Below, in pieces: positions 1-8,482 of a stretch of DNA of 42,127 nucleotides (position 1 is its first letter; the number at the start of each line of letters is the position of its first letter). Origin of the DNA: Gluconobacter sp. P1C6_b (GTDB lineage Bacteria > Pseudomonadota > Alphaproteobacteria > Acetobacterales > Acetobacteraceae); NCBI RefSeq assembly GCF_018811945.1, contig NZ_JACRVU010000025.1, forward strand, positions 1-42,127. The letters run 5' to 3'. Position numbers and translations under genes: made by a program. The notes under the pieces are model-generated. The model worked only from the letters and a program-made list of their open reading frames with translations, did no database searches and had not been told where the DNA came from.

Positions 1-249
1 ATTTCCGCCAGAACCTGCTGATCCACGGGATCCTGCCGGTTATGCCCTCACGAAAAGACCGCAGTGTTCCACAAAAAAACAGACTGGCGACGTTACAGGG
101 ACCGCAACCGCATCGAGCGGATGTTCAACCACCTCAAGCAGATGCGCCGCAGCGCGACCCGCTACGACAAGACCGCCCTGTCCTTCATGAGTTTCCTCAA
201 TATCGCCGCAGCAAGGCTCTGGATCAACTCTTTTGTCAACGTGACCTAG
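1..249 (+). pseudogene. IS5-family transposase, C-terminal part, frameshifted, cut by the window edge
   Basis: Reading from base 3 gives FRQNLLIHGILPV followed by MPSRKDRSVPQ. The reading then has to move to the next frame to continue as TDWRRYRDRNRIERMF, then HLKQMRRSATRYDKTALSF and a TAG at 247-249. Both halves match the C-terminal end of IS5-type DDE transposases, where the RNRIERMFNHLKQ segment carries the last catalytic Glu. The frame change falls on a run of seven A at 73-79. With six A the whole stretch would be one open frame, so a one-base insertion by slippage is the simplest explanation. Transcriptional slippage on the A run could still make some full-length protein. The 5' part lies outside the window. 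Confidence 0.85.
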
Positions 250-286
250 CGAGTCACTCAAAAATCGATATTACCCCACAACGAAA

Positions 287-303
287 GGGACAGACACAGT
301 CCC
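287..303. repeat. Probable right end of the IS5-family element
   Basis: GGGAC-AGACACA-GTCCC is a short inverted repeat 38 bases after the transposase stop, at the expected place of the IS terminal repeat. The sequence beyond it is much richer in AT and has no transposase similarity. The matching left end is outside the window, so the exact boundary and target duplication cannot be fixed. Confidence 0.45.
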
Positions 304-569
304 ATTAAGGATTCAAGGCGCCACGGACTACGTTTCATCACAATAACAAAACGAGAGTTTTCGATAGAAATTTAAATCAACAACCGATTAGAATCATCTT
401 CAGACTAATGGCTCAATCTCTACAATACGCAATTATTTTACCAAAACATATTGTTAGCAATAAGATTCTATAGTAGCAAAAAAAACACTCCGTGACACCC
501 TGGGTAGAAATTGACACAAAAAGACATACAAATCGTCGGAAAATCAATTTCTGTCTATTTCGAGTTATT
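304..569. other. AT-rich gap between IS end and autotransporter
   Basis: About 270 bases with no credible ORF. It is strongly AT-rich and must contain the autotransporter promoter. TATAGT at 470-475 is a candidate -10 box, but no convincing -35 hexamer stands at 16-18 bases from it. The IS end lies about 270 bases upstream of the gene and could influence its transcription. Confidence 0.4.
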
Positions 570-3500
570 ATGAAAGATAGCCAAATGATTAAGATTAACA
601 AAATTCATCTCAATGGGAAATATTCATCACGAAAAATATATATGTACTACACAATATACATAATGCTGGCTTTCTCGTATCAAAAAGCGTTCGCCAAGAC
701 GGTTTCTCTTCAAGGCTCCAGTACAACGCCCATCTCGATCTCCGGAGATGATGCGCTTTCCTTAACTTCCGGTACTACGCTCTCCACCGGCAATGAAAAA
801 GCGGTTGTCATAAAAAAACCAACCGACATATCCATAAATATCGGTGTGGGTTCTAGCATCATCAGCGAAGATGATGGTGTGCAAGCGAAATCCTACACGG
901 AAGGGTCAGCTGTAATTTCGCTAACAAACAGCGGAACCATTGAAAGCACATCAGGAGGTCAGAGTATTGATTTCGATAATATTTCATCACCATCTTCTTC
1001 AACAACAATAGTAAATACCTCTACAGGGTCTTTGATTTCAGATGATGCTGATGGAGTTCGTCCCGGGAATAACGCTACTGTCATCAATGACGGAAAAATA
1101 TACGCTGACGGCGCAACAGGCGACAGTCATGATGGTATAGATTTTCAGGATTACGCCGGAACCGTAATAAATAATCAGTCCGGCACTATTTCCGGAAAAC
1201 GTCATGGCATTACATCTTCCGTTGATGTGAACGTTGTTAATTACGGAACAATTGTAGGCAGAAACGGTTCTGGCGTTGGCTCGGATGGTGATGGTTCTGT
1301 TATGAATTATGGAACAATCATCGGAGAATATGATGGCTCAGGAACCGGCGATGGCGACGGCGTAGATATCGACAATAAGGCCGTTATTGAAAATTACGGA
1401 CTTATTCAAAGCACCGGAGCAGCTGGATATGACAAAAACGGAGAAGGAAACGCTTCAGAAGCTGTTGCTGTAACAGGCGGCCTCGACCTCACAAATTATG
1501 CATCGGGCGTTATCGATGGACAGTGGGTGGGAGTTACAGCATTAAATAACACCAATAATATTAATAACCTTGGAGAAATAAAAGGTACTGGCTACGGATT
1601 GTACATGGATGGAAATGATAACATCTTGAATAAGGGCGATATTCAAGGTGAAGTCGTAGGCGTCTGGTCAAACGGAAATTTAAATATCACGAATTATGGG
1701 TCCATAGAGAGTAATGGATTCTCCGGTGGCGATGGTCACGCCATTGATACAACCGGCAATGGCTCAGTGAATATATATAATTTTGGGACAATATCATCAA
1801 ACTCATACGCCATCCAATTAGAATACAACGGAACTCAACAGGAAAATAACCTCTACATTGAAAAAGGATCTTCAATTACAGGACTGGTTTCCGCGGACTC
1901 CAGAAACAATAGTAATAATATTTTCCTGGAAGATGGATCCGTATTTTCTTCCGCTGTAGGCTTTCATCTGTTGACAGCATCTGGATCGACTACCGTTACC
2001 GGTGATAGCGTTATAGATAATGTTGTTGTGAACAGTGGATCTTCCATAAATTTTGGTGTCGGCGGCAGCACTGGAATTATATCTGGAAACATACTTGATA
2101 ATGGGGTGGTTGATTTTAACCATTCCAATGATTTGACGTTCTCCAATGCCCTTGAAGGATCAGGCGTCCTTGTTAAAGACGGTTCCAACAACCTGACTCT
2201 TTCCAATGCCAATACTTATACTGGAGGCACAATCCTGAATTCAGGTACCCTGACCGGTACCTCATCCAGTTTTGGTAGTGGTGCCATAACGGATAATGCC
2301 GCCCTGACTATTACACAGGACACGGACGGCACTCTGTCCAACTCCATCAGTGGCACTGGAACCTTGACCAAAGCCGGGAGCGGTAATGTCACACTGACGG
2401 GAATTAATACCTTTGCCGGTGGCACACTGATTTCAACCGGAACCCTGACGGGGGGAACGTCAAGCTTCGGCAGCGGCACCATAACGGATAATGCGACCCT
2501 GGCTATTGCACAGGATACGGACGGCACTCTGTCCAACCCCATCAGCGGCACTGGAACCTTGACCAAAGCCGGGAGCGGCAATGTCACACTGACGGGAACT
2601 AATACCTTTGCAGGCGGCACACTGATTTCAACCGGAACCCTGACGGGGGGAACGTCAAGCTTCGGTAGCGGCACCATAACGGATAATGCAGCACTGGCTA
2701 TTGCGCAGGACACGGACGGCACTCTGTCCAACTCCATCAGCGGCACTGGAACCTTGACCAAAGCCGGGAGCGGTAATGTTACGCTTGATGCTTATACTAC
2801 CTATACGGGTGATACGACGATTGAGAATGGAACGCTGACAGTCTCCGGTTCTATAGGAAACTCGGCGGTTACTGTGGATGATGGTGCAACGCTATCCGGC
2901 ACTGGAACCGTTGGTACTACAAATATTCGTAGCTCCGGTACACTTGATACCTCAGCGAACGGTCTGGATAGCATCCTGCACGTAAATGGTAACCTGACGC
3001 TGGAACAAGGGGCGAATTATCTGGCTGTGGTAGGAGAGAATGGTCACTCAAGCCAGACAGAAGTGAATGGAGAGGTCATCCTCAACGGTAATACCCTGAC
3101 TGTAAACACCGTTGGTAGCCCCATTCTATCCGCCAATAGCCGTTATCAGATTCTAACTGCTTCCAATGGGATTTCTGGCACCTTTGGTACAATTAATGAT
3201 AGCGAACTAGTTAATAATTATTACTTCCTCTCCCCGACCATCGACTACACAGCGGACAGCATTTATCTGGATATGGATCGTAACAGCCGTAGCTTTGCTT
3301 CTGCTGCGGTAACACGTAACCAGTACGCCGTGGGAAGTGCCCTAGACAGCATGGGGGCTGCTGGCGGTGCTGTCACTGGGGCTGTTGAACTCCTGAATGA
3401 GAAGCAGGCTCGTCATGCCTATAATTCCCTGTCGGGTGAAATCCACGCCTCGGCGCGTACAACAATGATTGAAAACAGCTTCTACATCCGGAATGCTGCC

Positions 3501-4436
3501 CTTGATCGGCTGGTCTCATCAGATTGCATCGATGGCGTCAGCCAAAGCACGATCAAGACTGTATCCATCGGCACTGCCAGCAATGCCTCCGCTTGTCGCG
3601 AGCCCGGCCTGACGATGTGGGGCACAGCTTACGGGTCATGGGGTCACAATGGGGGCGGCAGCAATGCCGGCAGCCTCCATCACGAACTGGGCGGCTTTGT
3701 GATGGGAGCTGATACTCAAGCATTCCAGACATGGCGTATTGGTGGCCTCGTGAGCTATGGTCACTCAGCATTCAGCAGCAATGCAGTGCAGTCTTCCGGA
3801 CACAGTAATGATGTCAATGTCGGTGGTTATGCTGGCACTCACTGGGGGCATCTCCATCTCCGGCTTGGAGCTTTTTACAGCTGGGATATTCTGGGTCTGA
3901 ATCGGACCGTGAAAGCTCCAGGTCTCAGCGACCACCTATCGAGCAGCTATCTGGGCGGTACAGCGCAGACATTTGGCGACATCGCATATCAGTTCCGCTT
4001 TGGACGGGCCACACGGATCGAACCCTTTGCCAATGTGGCCTATGTAAATGTGCATACGAACGGCTACCATGAAGATGGCGGAAAGACTGCTGCCCTGAAT
4101 GGGCGCGGCATGGATACAGGCACCACGTATTCCACTTTTGGTGTTCGCGGCTCCACCGTTTTCCATGTAGGGAATATCGTACTGATGCCTAATGGTAGCC
4201 TGGGTTATCGGCATAGTTACGGCGTCATAACACCAACAGCACACCAGAGCTTTGCAACGGGAAGCTCGGATTTTGAGGCGGCCGGCGCTCTTCTGGCTCA
4301 GGATGCGGCTGTCATCAATGCCGGGACAGCAGTACGTCTATCCGATCGTCTGAATGCTAACGTGTCGTATGTTGGTCAGTACGGCGCCAACTATATCGAT
4401 AGTGGTATTCGCGGAAAAATTATCTGGAATTTTTAA
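570..4436 (+). CDS. Type V autotransporter with tandem PATR repeats
   Basis: A 1288-aa outer-membrane autotransporter. The chosen ATG at 570 opens a long N-terminal extension and a hydrophobic stretch (YTIYIMLAFSY) ending in the signal-peptidase-like site AFA at residues 40-42; a GTG at 492 would add 26 unlikely residues. The passenger starts with many short NYGTI/NSGTI-type strands typical of a beta-helix. It continues with autotransporter-associated PATR repeats (NTYTGGT, GSGNVTL, GTLTG), three of them nearly identical. Residues about 1015-1288 form the translocator beta-barrel (MWGTAYGSWGHN onward) and end in the terminal aromatic Phe (GKIIWNF) needed for BAM recognition. Function is probably adhesion or aggregation, inferred from the family. 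The N-terminal half is clearly more AT-rich than the polysaccharide genes downstream, which suggests transfer. Confidence 0.93.
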   Translation: MKDSQMIKINKIHLNGKYSSRKIYMYYTIYIMLAFSYQKAFAKTVSLQGSSTTPISISGDDALSLTSGTTLSTGNEKAVVIKKPTDISINIGVGSSIISEDDGVQAKSYTEGSAVISLTNSGTIESTSGGQSIDFDNISSPSSSTTIVNTSTGSLISDDADGVRPGNNATVINDGKIYADGATGDSHDGIDFQDYAGTVINNQSGTISGKRHGITSSVDVNVVNYGTIVGRNGSGVGSDGDGSVMNYGTIIGEYDGSGTGDGDGVDIDNKAVIENYGLIQSTGAAGYDKNGEGNASEAVAVTGGLDLTNYASGVIDGQWVGVTALNNTNNINNLGEIKGTGYGLYMDGNDNILNKGDIQGEVVGVWSNGNLNITNYGSIESNGFSGGDGHAIDTTGNGSVNIYNFGTISSNSYAIQLEYNGTQQENNLYIEKGSSITGLVSADSRNNSNNIFLEDGSVFSSAVGFHLLTASGSTTVTGDSVIDNVVVNSGSSINFGVGGSTGIISGNILDNGVVDFNHSNDLTFSNALEGSGVLVKDGSNNLTLSNANTYTGGTILNSGTLTGTSSSFGSGAITDNAALTITQDTDGTLSNSISGTGTLTKAGSGNVTLTGINTFAGGTLISTGTLTGGTSSFGSGTITDNATLAIAQDTDGTLSNPISGTGTLTKAGSGNVTLTGTNTFAGGTLISTGTLTGGTSSFGSGTITDNAALAIAQDTDGTLSNSISGTGTLTKAGSGNVTLDAYTTYTGDTTIENGTLTVSGSIGNSAVTVDDGATLSGTGTVGTTNIRSSGTLDTSANGLDSILHVNGNLTLEQGANYLAVVGENGHSSQTEVNGEVILNGNTLTVNTVGSPILSANSRYQILTASNGISGTFGTINDSELVNNYYFLSPTIDYTADSIYLDMDRNSRSFASAAVTRNQYAVGSALDSMGAAGGAVTGAVELLNEKQARHAYNSLSGEIHASARTTMIENSFYIRNAALDRLVSSDCIDGVSQSTIKTVSIGTASNASACREPGLTMWGTAYGSWGHNGGGSNAGSLHHELGGFVMGADTQAFQTWRIGGLVSYGHSAFSSNAVQSSGHSNDVNVGGYAGTHWGHLHLRLGAFYSWDILGLNRTVKAPGLSDHLSSSYLGGTAQTFGDIAYQFRFGRATRIEPFANVAYVNVHTNGYHEDGGKTAALNGRGMDTGTTYSTFGVRGSTVFHVGNIVLMPNGSLGYRHSYGVITPTAHQSFATGSSDFEAAGALLAQDAAVINAGTAVRLSDRLNANVSYVGQYGANYIDSGIRGKIIWNF
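2244..2785 (+). repeat. 195-bp direct tandem repeats (about 2.8 copies) inside the autotransporter
   Basis: Equivalent points recur every 195 bases: the GTLTG codons start at 2244, 2439 and 2634, and GGCACTGGAACC starts at 2352, 2547 and 2742. Each unit encodes 65 residues of PATR repeat. The copies differ at only a few bases, so they arose recently by duplication and can expand or contract without losing frame. Confidence 0.9.
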
Positions 4437-4530
4437 GTCCCTCTGACGCGAAATACGCCTCTTGTTTAGATAACTCCACAGGTTAAAGCGCTATACCCAG
4501 ATGATCTTATACTGGTTTAGCTGTTACTCT

Positions 4531-4560
4531 CCCTGACCCCAGGTTGCCCCTGGGTCAGGG
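4531..4560 (+). terminator. Hairpin after the autotransporter
   Basis: CCCTGACCCCAGG and CCTGGGTCAGGG form a 12-bp stem with one bulged C and a short TTGCC-type loop, 95 bases after the stop. It is not followed by a T run, so it may act as an mRNA-stabilising or weak terminator hairpin rather than a strong intrinsic terminator. Confidence 0.55.
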
Positions 4561-4777
4561 AATACTCTCAAGTTACAAGAGACTTTTGAGCACTGAAACA
4601 AACGTATCCTGCCATAGCTCCCCATAAACGCTCATGAAGACGCTATCGAGCCAGCGTTCTTGGGCACGGATTATGGTATAGCCAATCGTCAAAAAATCGG
4701 GCTCAATCGACCTTCAGACCGACTGGACAAACAGCAATCGACCTTTCACTCTGGACACAGGCGAAGGAAACCAACTC

Positions 4778-4954
4778 ATGTCCTATGATGACAACGACAC
4801 AGATTCGGAAATTCTCGAGCTTCTCGGTGAACTTCAGGCCGATGCGGAACGACTGAATATCACTGCGGACAAATCAGACGTTCCAGAAAATTTAAAACAC
4901 ATGATTGCCGCACTGGCGGACAAGATCGACGGACTGGCTTCACTGATCCGCTAG
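4778..4954 (+). CDS. Small acidic hypothetical protein, 58 aa
   Basis: ATG at 4778 follows an AAGGA ribosome binding site 9 bases upstream. The product begins MSYDDNDTDSEILELLGEL and ends DKIDGLASLIR. It is acidic, soluble and likely mostly alpha-helical (heptad-like Leu/Ile spacing in EILELLGELQADAERL and MIAALADKIDGL), so a small coiled-coil or adaptor is conceivable. I do not recognise the family. Its TAG at 4952-4954 overlaps the stop codon of the convergent LtaS-like gene within one CTAG. The 340 bases upstream hold only the hairpin at 4531-4560 and an 11-bp direct repeat. Confidence 0.6.
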   Translation: MSYDDNDTDSEILELLGELQADAERLNITADKSDVPENLKHMIAALADKIDGLASLIR

Positions 4955-6489
4955 GCTCCATTCTCTTCAAGCGACAGTTTCGCGGCAGTTTCAGGATGCC
5001 GCGCTACAACCAGACTGATGATCCGATGGTGCAGAGCCGCGGGGGTCAGGGATATACCATCGAGCCGTGACATGGCCGACAACGCCCCGAAACCTTTAAC
5101 AACAACCGGCGTATGACGCGCACCCCCCGGCATGACGGCACCGGGAAGCGAGGGGCGATGATCCCCATAAAACACCAAAAGAGCGTCTCGACCGGTCTGC
5201 CCAAGAGCCTGCGTCACACGCCCCAGAAGCTCATCCCCTTGTTGAAGATGCTGAAGATAATCGGCCACTCCTCCTGACCAGGGACCATGATTTTCGATCG
5301 TAACCGTGAAAATGAATGTTCCCGAAGGCTTGGAGACACCCTCATCGATCAGTGCCAGTATCCGGTCTCCCACGGCATGATCTGCAATATGACCTTCCCC
5401 TTGCACCGCAGCAGCGAACCCTTCGGTACCGATCAGCCGGTTAAAGCCTGCGATCGGCATCAGGACGTCCCGCCCATAAAACCTGAGATCGTGGGGATGC
5501 AGAAAGACCCTGTCCCCACAGACCGAGGCCAGCCGCGCCGCAAGCGCGTCGGCAGCCTGCTTTTCTGCCGTGAGATAAGGATCGAAACGACAGAAGCCGA
5601 GCTCACTCTCCTCATGACCGAACAGCACACCGTATTCCGTGCGCATGGTATAGGCACCGAACCCCGAGACCTGGAGTTTTCCAACCTCCCCTTCCCGTTC
5701 TGCACACAGTAGATGAGGCAGCACACAGGCTGACACATCTTCGAGACCGAACTCGCGGGGATCGGCAAACGATTCACACTGGATCACCACAATCAGGGGA
5801 GCCTGATCCAGCTGCCCTGCGGACACCGGTGGCCAGCCAGGTAATTTCCGACGACGGTCGTCCTTCCATCTCAGCCAGCTCAGTACAATGGTTGCCAACA
5901 GACCGTAGCGCTGTTCTCCCATATCCAAATCCGCAGCAGGCAGCAGTCTGCGCGCCAACCCAGCACGCCCTAGGATATCAAGACAGAACCATCCGGTCAC
6001 GAACAGGCATAGCCCCTGCACCCGAACGAAAAGACCAGAGCCGCTCCGAAGCCAGAGCGCATCCTCCAGAAGCAATCCGAAAAAGGATGCCCCCAGAAAC
6101 GCCAGTCCTGCCAGCACCAAAATCCGGGCGAACGGCGGAATGGCCCCGATATAGAATCTGGGATGCCGCACAAAGGCACCAATGACCGCGACATCGCTGA
6201 ACATCAGCGGCTCTCCAAGGACATTCCTTTTCAGACCCGAGCCAAAAACCAGCAGAACTCCAGTCAGAACTGCCAACACCGCAGCCGCCAGAGGATGTCC
6301 CACAAGCGCAACCAGTGCCCCAAAAATCATAAATACCGCAAAGAATCGGAAAATAATTCCCCGACAGAAAACAACCAAAACCCTACCATTCTGAGGATTT
6401 TTTCTTGAAAATTCGACATAACTGGATGTAATCAAGTCCATAAACTCAAAAACAACACAAACCGTAAATAAAAAATATAGCAATATCAC
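4951..6489 (-). CDS. LtaS/sulfatase-type membrane phosphotransferase
   Basis: 512 aa with four or five hydrophobic segments in the first ~175 residues, then a periplasmic alkaline-phosphatase-like domain. Family landmarks are visible: metal ligand E239 in VIQCESF, likely nucleophile T281 in GAYTMRTEYG, H401 in ENHGPW, and D443/H444 in YGDHRPSLP. Such enzymes move phosphoglycerol, phosphoethanolamine or a similar group from a phospholipid to a glycan. Gram-negative members decorate periplasmic or surface glycans. Lying divergent to the capsule genes, it may modify that polymer (inference). The start is uncertain: GTG at 6489 has a weak GGGA site before it, and ATG at 6441 is an alternative that would shorten the first membrane segment. 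Confidence 0.85.
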   Translation of the reverse strand: MILLYFLFTVCVVFEFMDLITSSYVEFSRKNPQNGRVLVVFCRGIIFRFFAVFMIFGALVALVGHPLAAAVLAVLTGVLLVFGSGLKRNVLGEPLMFSDVAVIGAFVRHPRFYIGAIPPFARILVLAGLAFLGASFFGLLLEDALWLRSGSGLFVRVQGLCLFVTGWFCLDILGRAGLARRLLPAADLDMGEQRYGLLATIVLSWLRWKDDRRRKLPGWPPVSAGQLDQAPLIVVIQCESFADPREFGLEDVSACVLPHLLCAEREGEVGKLQVSGFGAYTMRTEYGVLFGHEESELGFCRFDPYLTAEKQAADALAARLASVCGDRVFLHPHDLRFYGRDVLMPIAGFNRLIGTEGFAAAVQGEGHIADHAVGDRILALIDEGVSKPSGTFIFTVTIENHGPWSGGVADYLQHLQQGDELLGRVTQALGQTGRDALLVFYGDHRPSLPGAVMPGGARHTPVVVKGFGALSAMSRLDGISLTPAALHHRIISLVVARHPETAAKLSLEENGA

Positions 6490-6613
6490 ATATTTATCCC
6501 GATTTATTTACTTGTTTATTATATTTAAATAATTTTAAATACTTATGAGAATCCATATTTTTATTTCATTTCATTTTGTAATTAATTTTTTATCTTTCAT
6601 GCATACTCTTTGA
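6490..6613. promoter_or_regulatory. Very AT-rich divergent promoter region
   Basis: 124 bases of mostly A and T separate the LtaS-like gene from the head of the capsule gene run, so both promoters must lie here. The composition contrasts sharply with the GC-rich genes on either side. No exact -35/-10 pair stands out. The AT-richness itself could favour binding of a nucleoid silencer. Confidence 0.5.
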
Positions 6614-8482
6614 ATGTTAGACCATCCGATAAGATTTACACAGCCCCGCAGAAACGACACTGGACGAGGGCAAGAGAAAAGAAGAGTACCGGTCTTGCGT
6701 CCAGGAGCCATTTCGCCCGTCAATTCACTCCCACTCATTCTTTCTGCACCCCCTTTAGGAAATCCGGTCCAGCCACTGACGCAAATCCGATCCGTCATCC
6801 CCCCCCTGACGGCTGAAGACCTGGTTTCGCCCGAGCATATCCGAAACAACCCCGCTGTGCGGATGATTTCGGAAGCACGGGTGGGTGGTCTATTCTGGGA
6901 GCGTCCCGCGGCAACGACAGCCCCAATAGTAGTCTGCGCGCCCCCTCATGCAGAATATGCCCGACAGATGTGGCGGAAAGCAAAAGAGTGGACCAGCCCT
7001 ACCCGACTCCTTCTTGTAACGCCGCATGACGGCGTGCAATGGCGCAGAATGCGGAACGAGGCCCGAGCCGAAGGAGCGCAAGCCCTCTCCGAAAATGTTG
7101 ACGCGCACTCTCTTCTGGATGGAACGCGCACATTTTTCTTGCCCCCCGAAGGCCTGACGACACTGTCAGCACTCGGTGCACTGACCGGACATCCGGTTCT
7201 GCGCCCGGACAGCAACATGGGATGGCGACCGGACCTAAACGCCCCCTCCACCGCATTGCATATCCTTCACTCCGCAACGGAATACCGGTCACCATTTTCG
7301 GGGCTGCCGATCGACATCCTGGATGCGCTCTCTCTCTTAACGGAATGGAAGCACATCCTCACATCCAATCGCACCATCCGCGTGTGTGTCGGCATGTCGT
7401 TCTGGAAACGCGCCCGGATGAAAACATTTTTCGCCACCGCGGAAAAACGTCGTCCATTTCCCCTCTTCCGCCGCACGACAACCGGTGCCCTGACCGCAGC
7501 GCACAATCACAGAGGCCAGAATGGCATTGCTGTCTGGGCGACACGCATACCGCACAAACTGGAACAGGCAGCCCAGAAAAACCATCTTCCCCTTTTCCGC
7601 ATCGAGGATGGTTTCATACGCTCTGTCGGTCTTGGCAGCGGTTTCCTGCCTCCTGCTTCAATCATCGCGGACAGCAGGGGCCCCTATTATGATCCCGCAC
7701 GTCCCAGCGATCTGGAAGTCCTGCTAGCCACCCACCCGCTTGGAGAGACTCTTCAGGAACGCGCGCGCTCGCTGATCGGGCTAATCCGCACACAGAATAT
7801 TTCCAAGTATTCGGCAGGCGGCAGCATTCCCGCACTCGACGCACCAGCAGGTCGACGGATCATCCTCGTCCCCGGCCAGGTGGCGGACGACATGTCCGTC
7901 CGACTGGGCGGTGGAAGCATAAAGGGTAACATGGACCTCCTGCGCCGTGTCCGAGCGACCTGTCCCGATGCTTTCATCGTCTATCGTCCGCATCCCGACG
8001 TGGATGCAGGCCACCGCGCCGGCGCCATTCCTGATGCCGATATCCTGCACGTGGCGGACCGGATTTCCCGCGGAGGAGGCATGGCGCCCCTGCTGGATGC
8101 CGTCGATGAAGTCCATACACTAACGTCGCTGACAGGCTTCGAAGCCATCATGCGCGGCCTGCCTGTCACGACATACGGACAGCCTTTCTACGCTGGCTGG
8201 GGTCTCACCGACGATCTGGCACCTGTCGCACGACGGACCCGGCGTCTGAACATCGCTCAGCTCACGGCTGCCACATTGCTGCTTTATCCACGATATATTG
8301 ATCCCCTGACTGGCCTGTTCTGCGGACCGGAAGTTCTTATCGACCGCTTCAAAACCCCCGAAGTCTGGCGACCTGGTCTTCTCATGCGACTGCGCGGAGC
8401 CCAGGGGGGAATCAGAAGAGCCTTTGTTCAGGGAGTTCATACGGTGTTGCAAACACGCGCGAAAAAGAAGGACTGGTCATGA
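6614..8482 (+). CDS. kpsC: KpsC/LipA-like capsule Kdo transferase, single catalytic module
   Basis: 622 aa. Residues about 255-610 match one module of KpsC (capsule_synth family): CVGMSFWKR at 258-266, RIEDGFIRSVGLGSG at 329-343, a DSRGPYYDPARPSDLE stretch, VPGQV, YRPHPDV, TSLTGFEAIMRGLPV and YGQPFYAGWGL. KpsC with KpsS builds the beta-Kdo linker on lysophosphatidylglycerol that anchors group 2 capsules. E. coli KpsC has two such modules. Here the first ~250 residues are not a recognisable copy of the module, so activity may be split or altered. The ATG at 6614 lacks a clear ribosome binding site. The stop overlaps the next start as ATGA (8479-8482), indicating translational coupling to kpsS. 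Confidence 0.88.
   Translation: MLDHPIRFTQPRRNDTGRGQEKRRVPVLRPGAISPVNSLPLILSAPPLGNPVQPLTQIRSVIPPLTAEDLVSPEHIRNNPAVRMISEARVGGLFWERPAATTAPIVVCAPPHAEYARQMWRKAKEWTSPTRLLLVTPHDGVQWRRMRNEARAEGAQALSENVDAHSLLDGTRTFFLPPEGLTTLSALGALTGHPVLRPDSNMGWRPDLNAPSTALHILHSATEYRSPFSGLPIDILDALSLLTEWKHILTSNRTIRVCVGMSFWKRARMKTFFATAEKRRPFPLFRRTTTGALTAAHNHRGQNGIAVWATRIPHKLEQAAQKNHLPLFRIEDGFIRSVGLGSGFLPPASIIADSRGPYYDPARPSDLEVLLATHPLGETLQERARSLIGLIRTQNISKYSAGGSIPALDAPAGRRIILVPGQVADDMSVRLGGGSIKGNMDLLRRVRATCPDAFIVYRPHPDVDAGHRAGAIPDADILHVADRISRGGGMAPLLDAVDEVHTLTSLTGFEAIMRGLPVTTYGQPFYAGWGLTDDLAPVARRTRRLNIAQLTAATLLLYPRYIDPLTGLFCGPEVLIDRFKTPEVWRPGLLMRLRGAQGGIRRAFVQGVHTVLQTRAKKKDWS

Noticed and set aside
2216-2761. 181-aa repetitive ORF on the minus strand
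   Set aside because: It is the antisense reading of the 195-bp PATR repeats; its repetitiveness is inherited from them.
2244-2785. CRISPR-like regular repeats
   Set aside because: The 195-bp units are contiguous, coding and in frame, with no short repeats separated by unique spacers.
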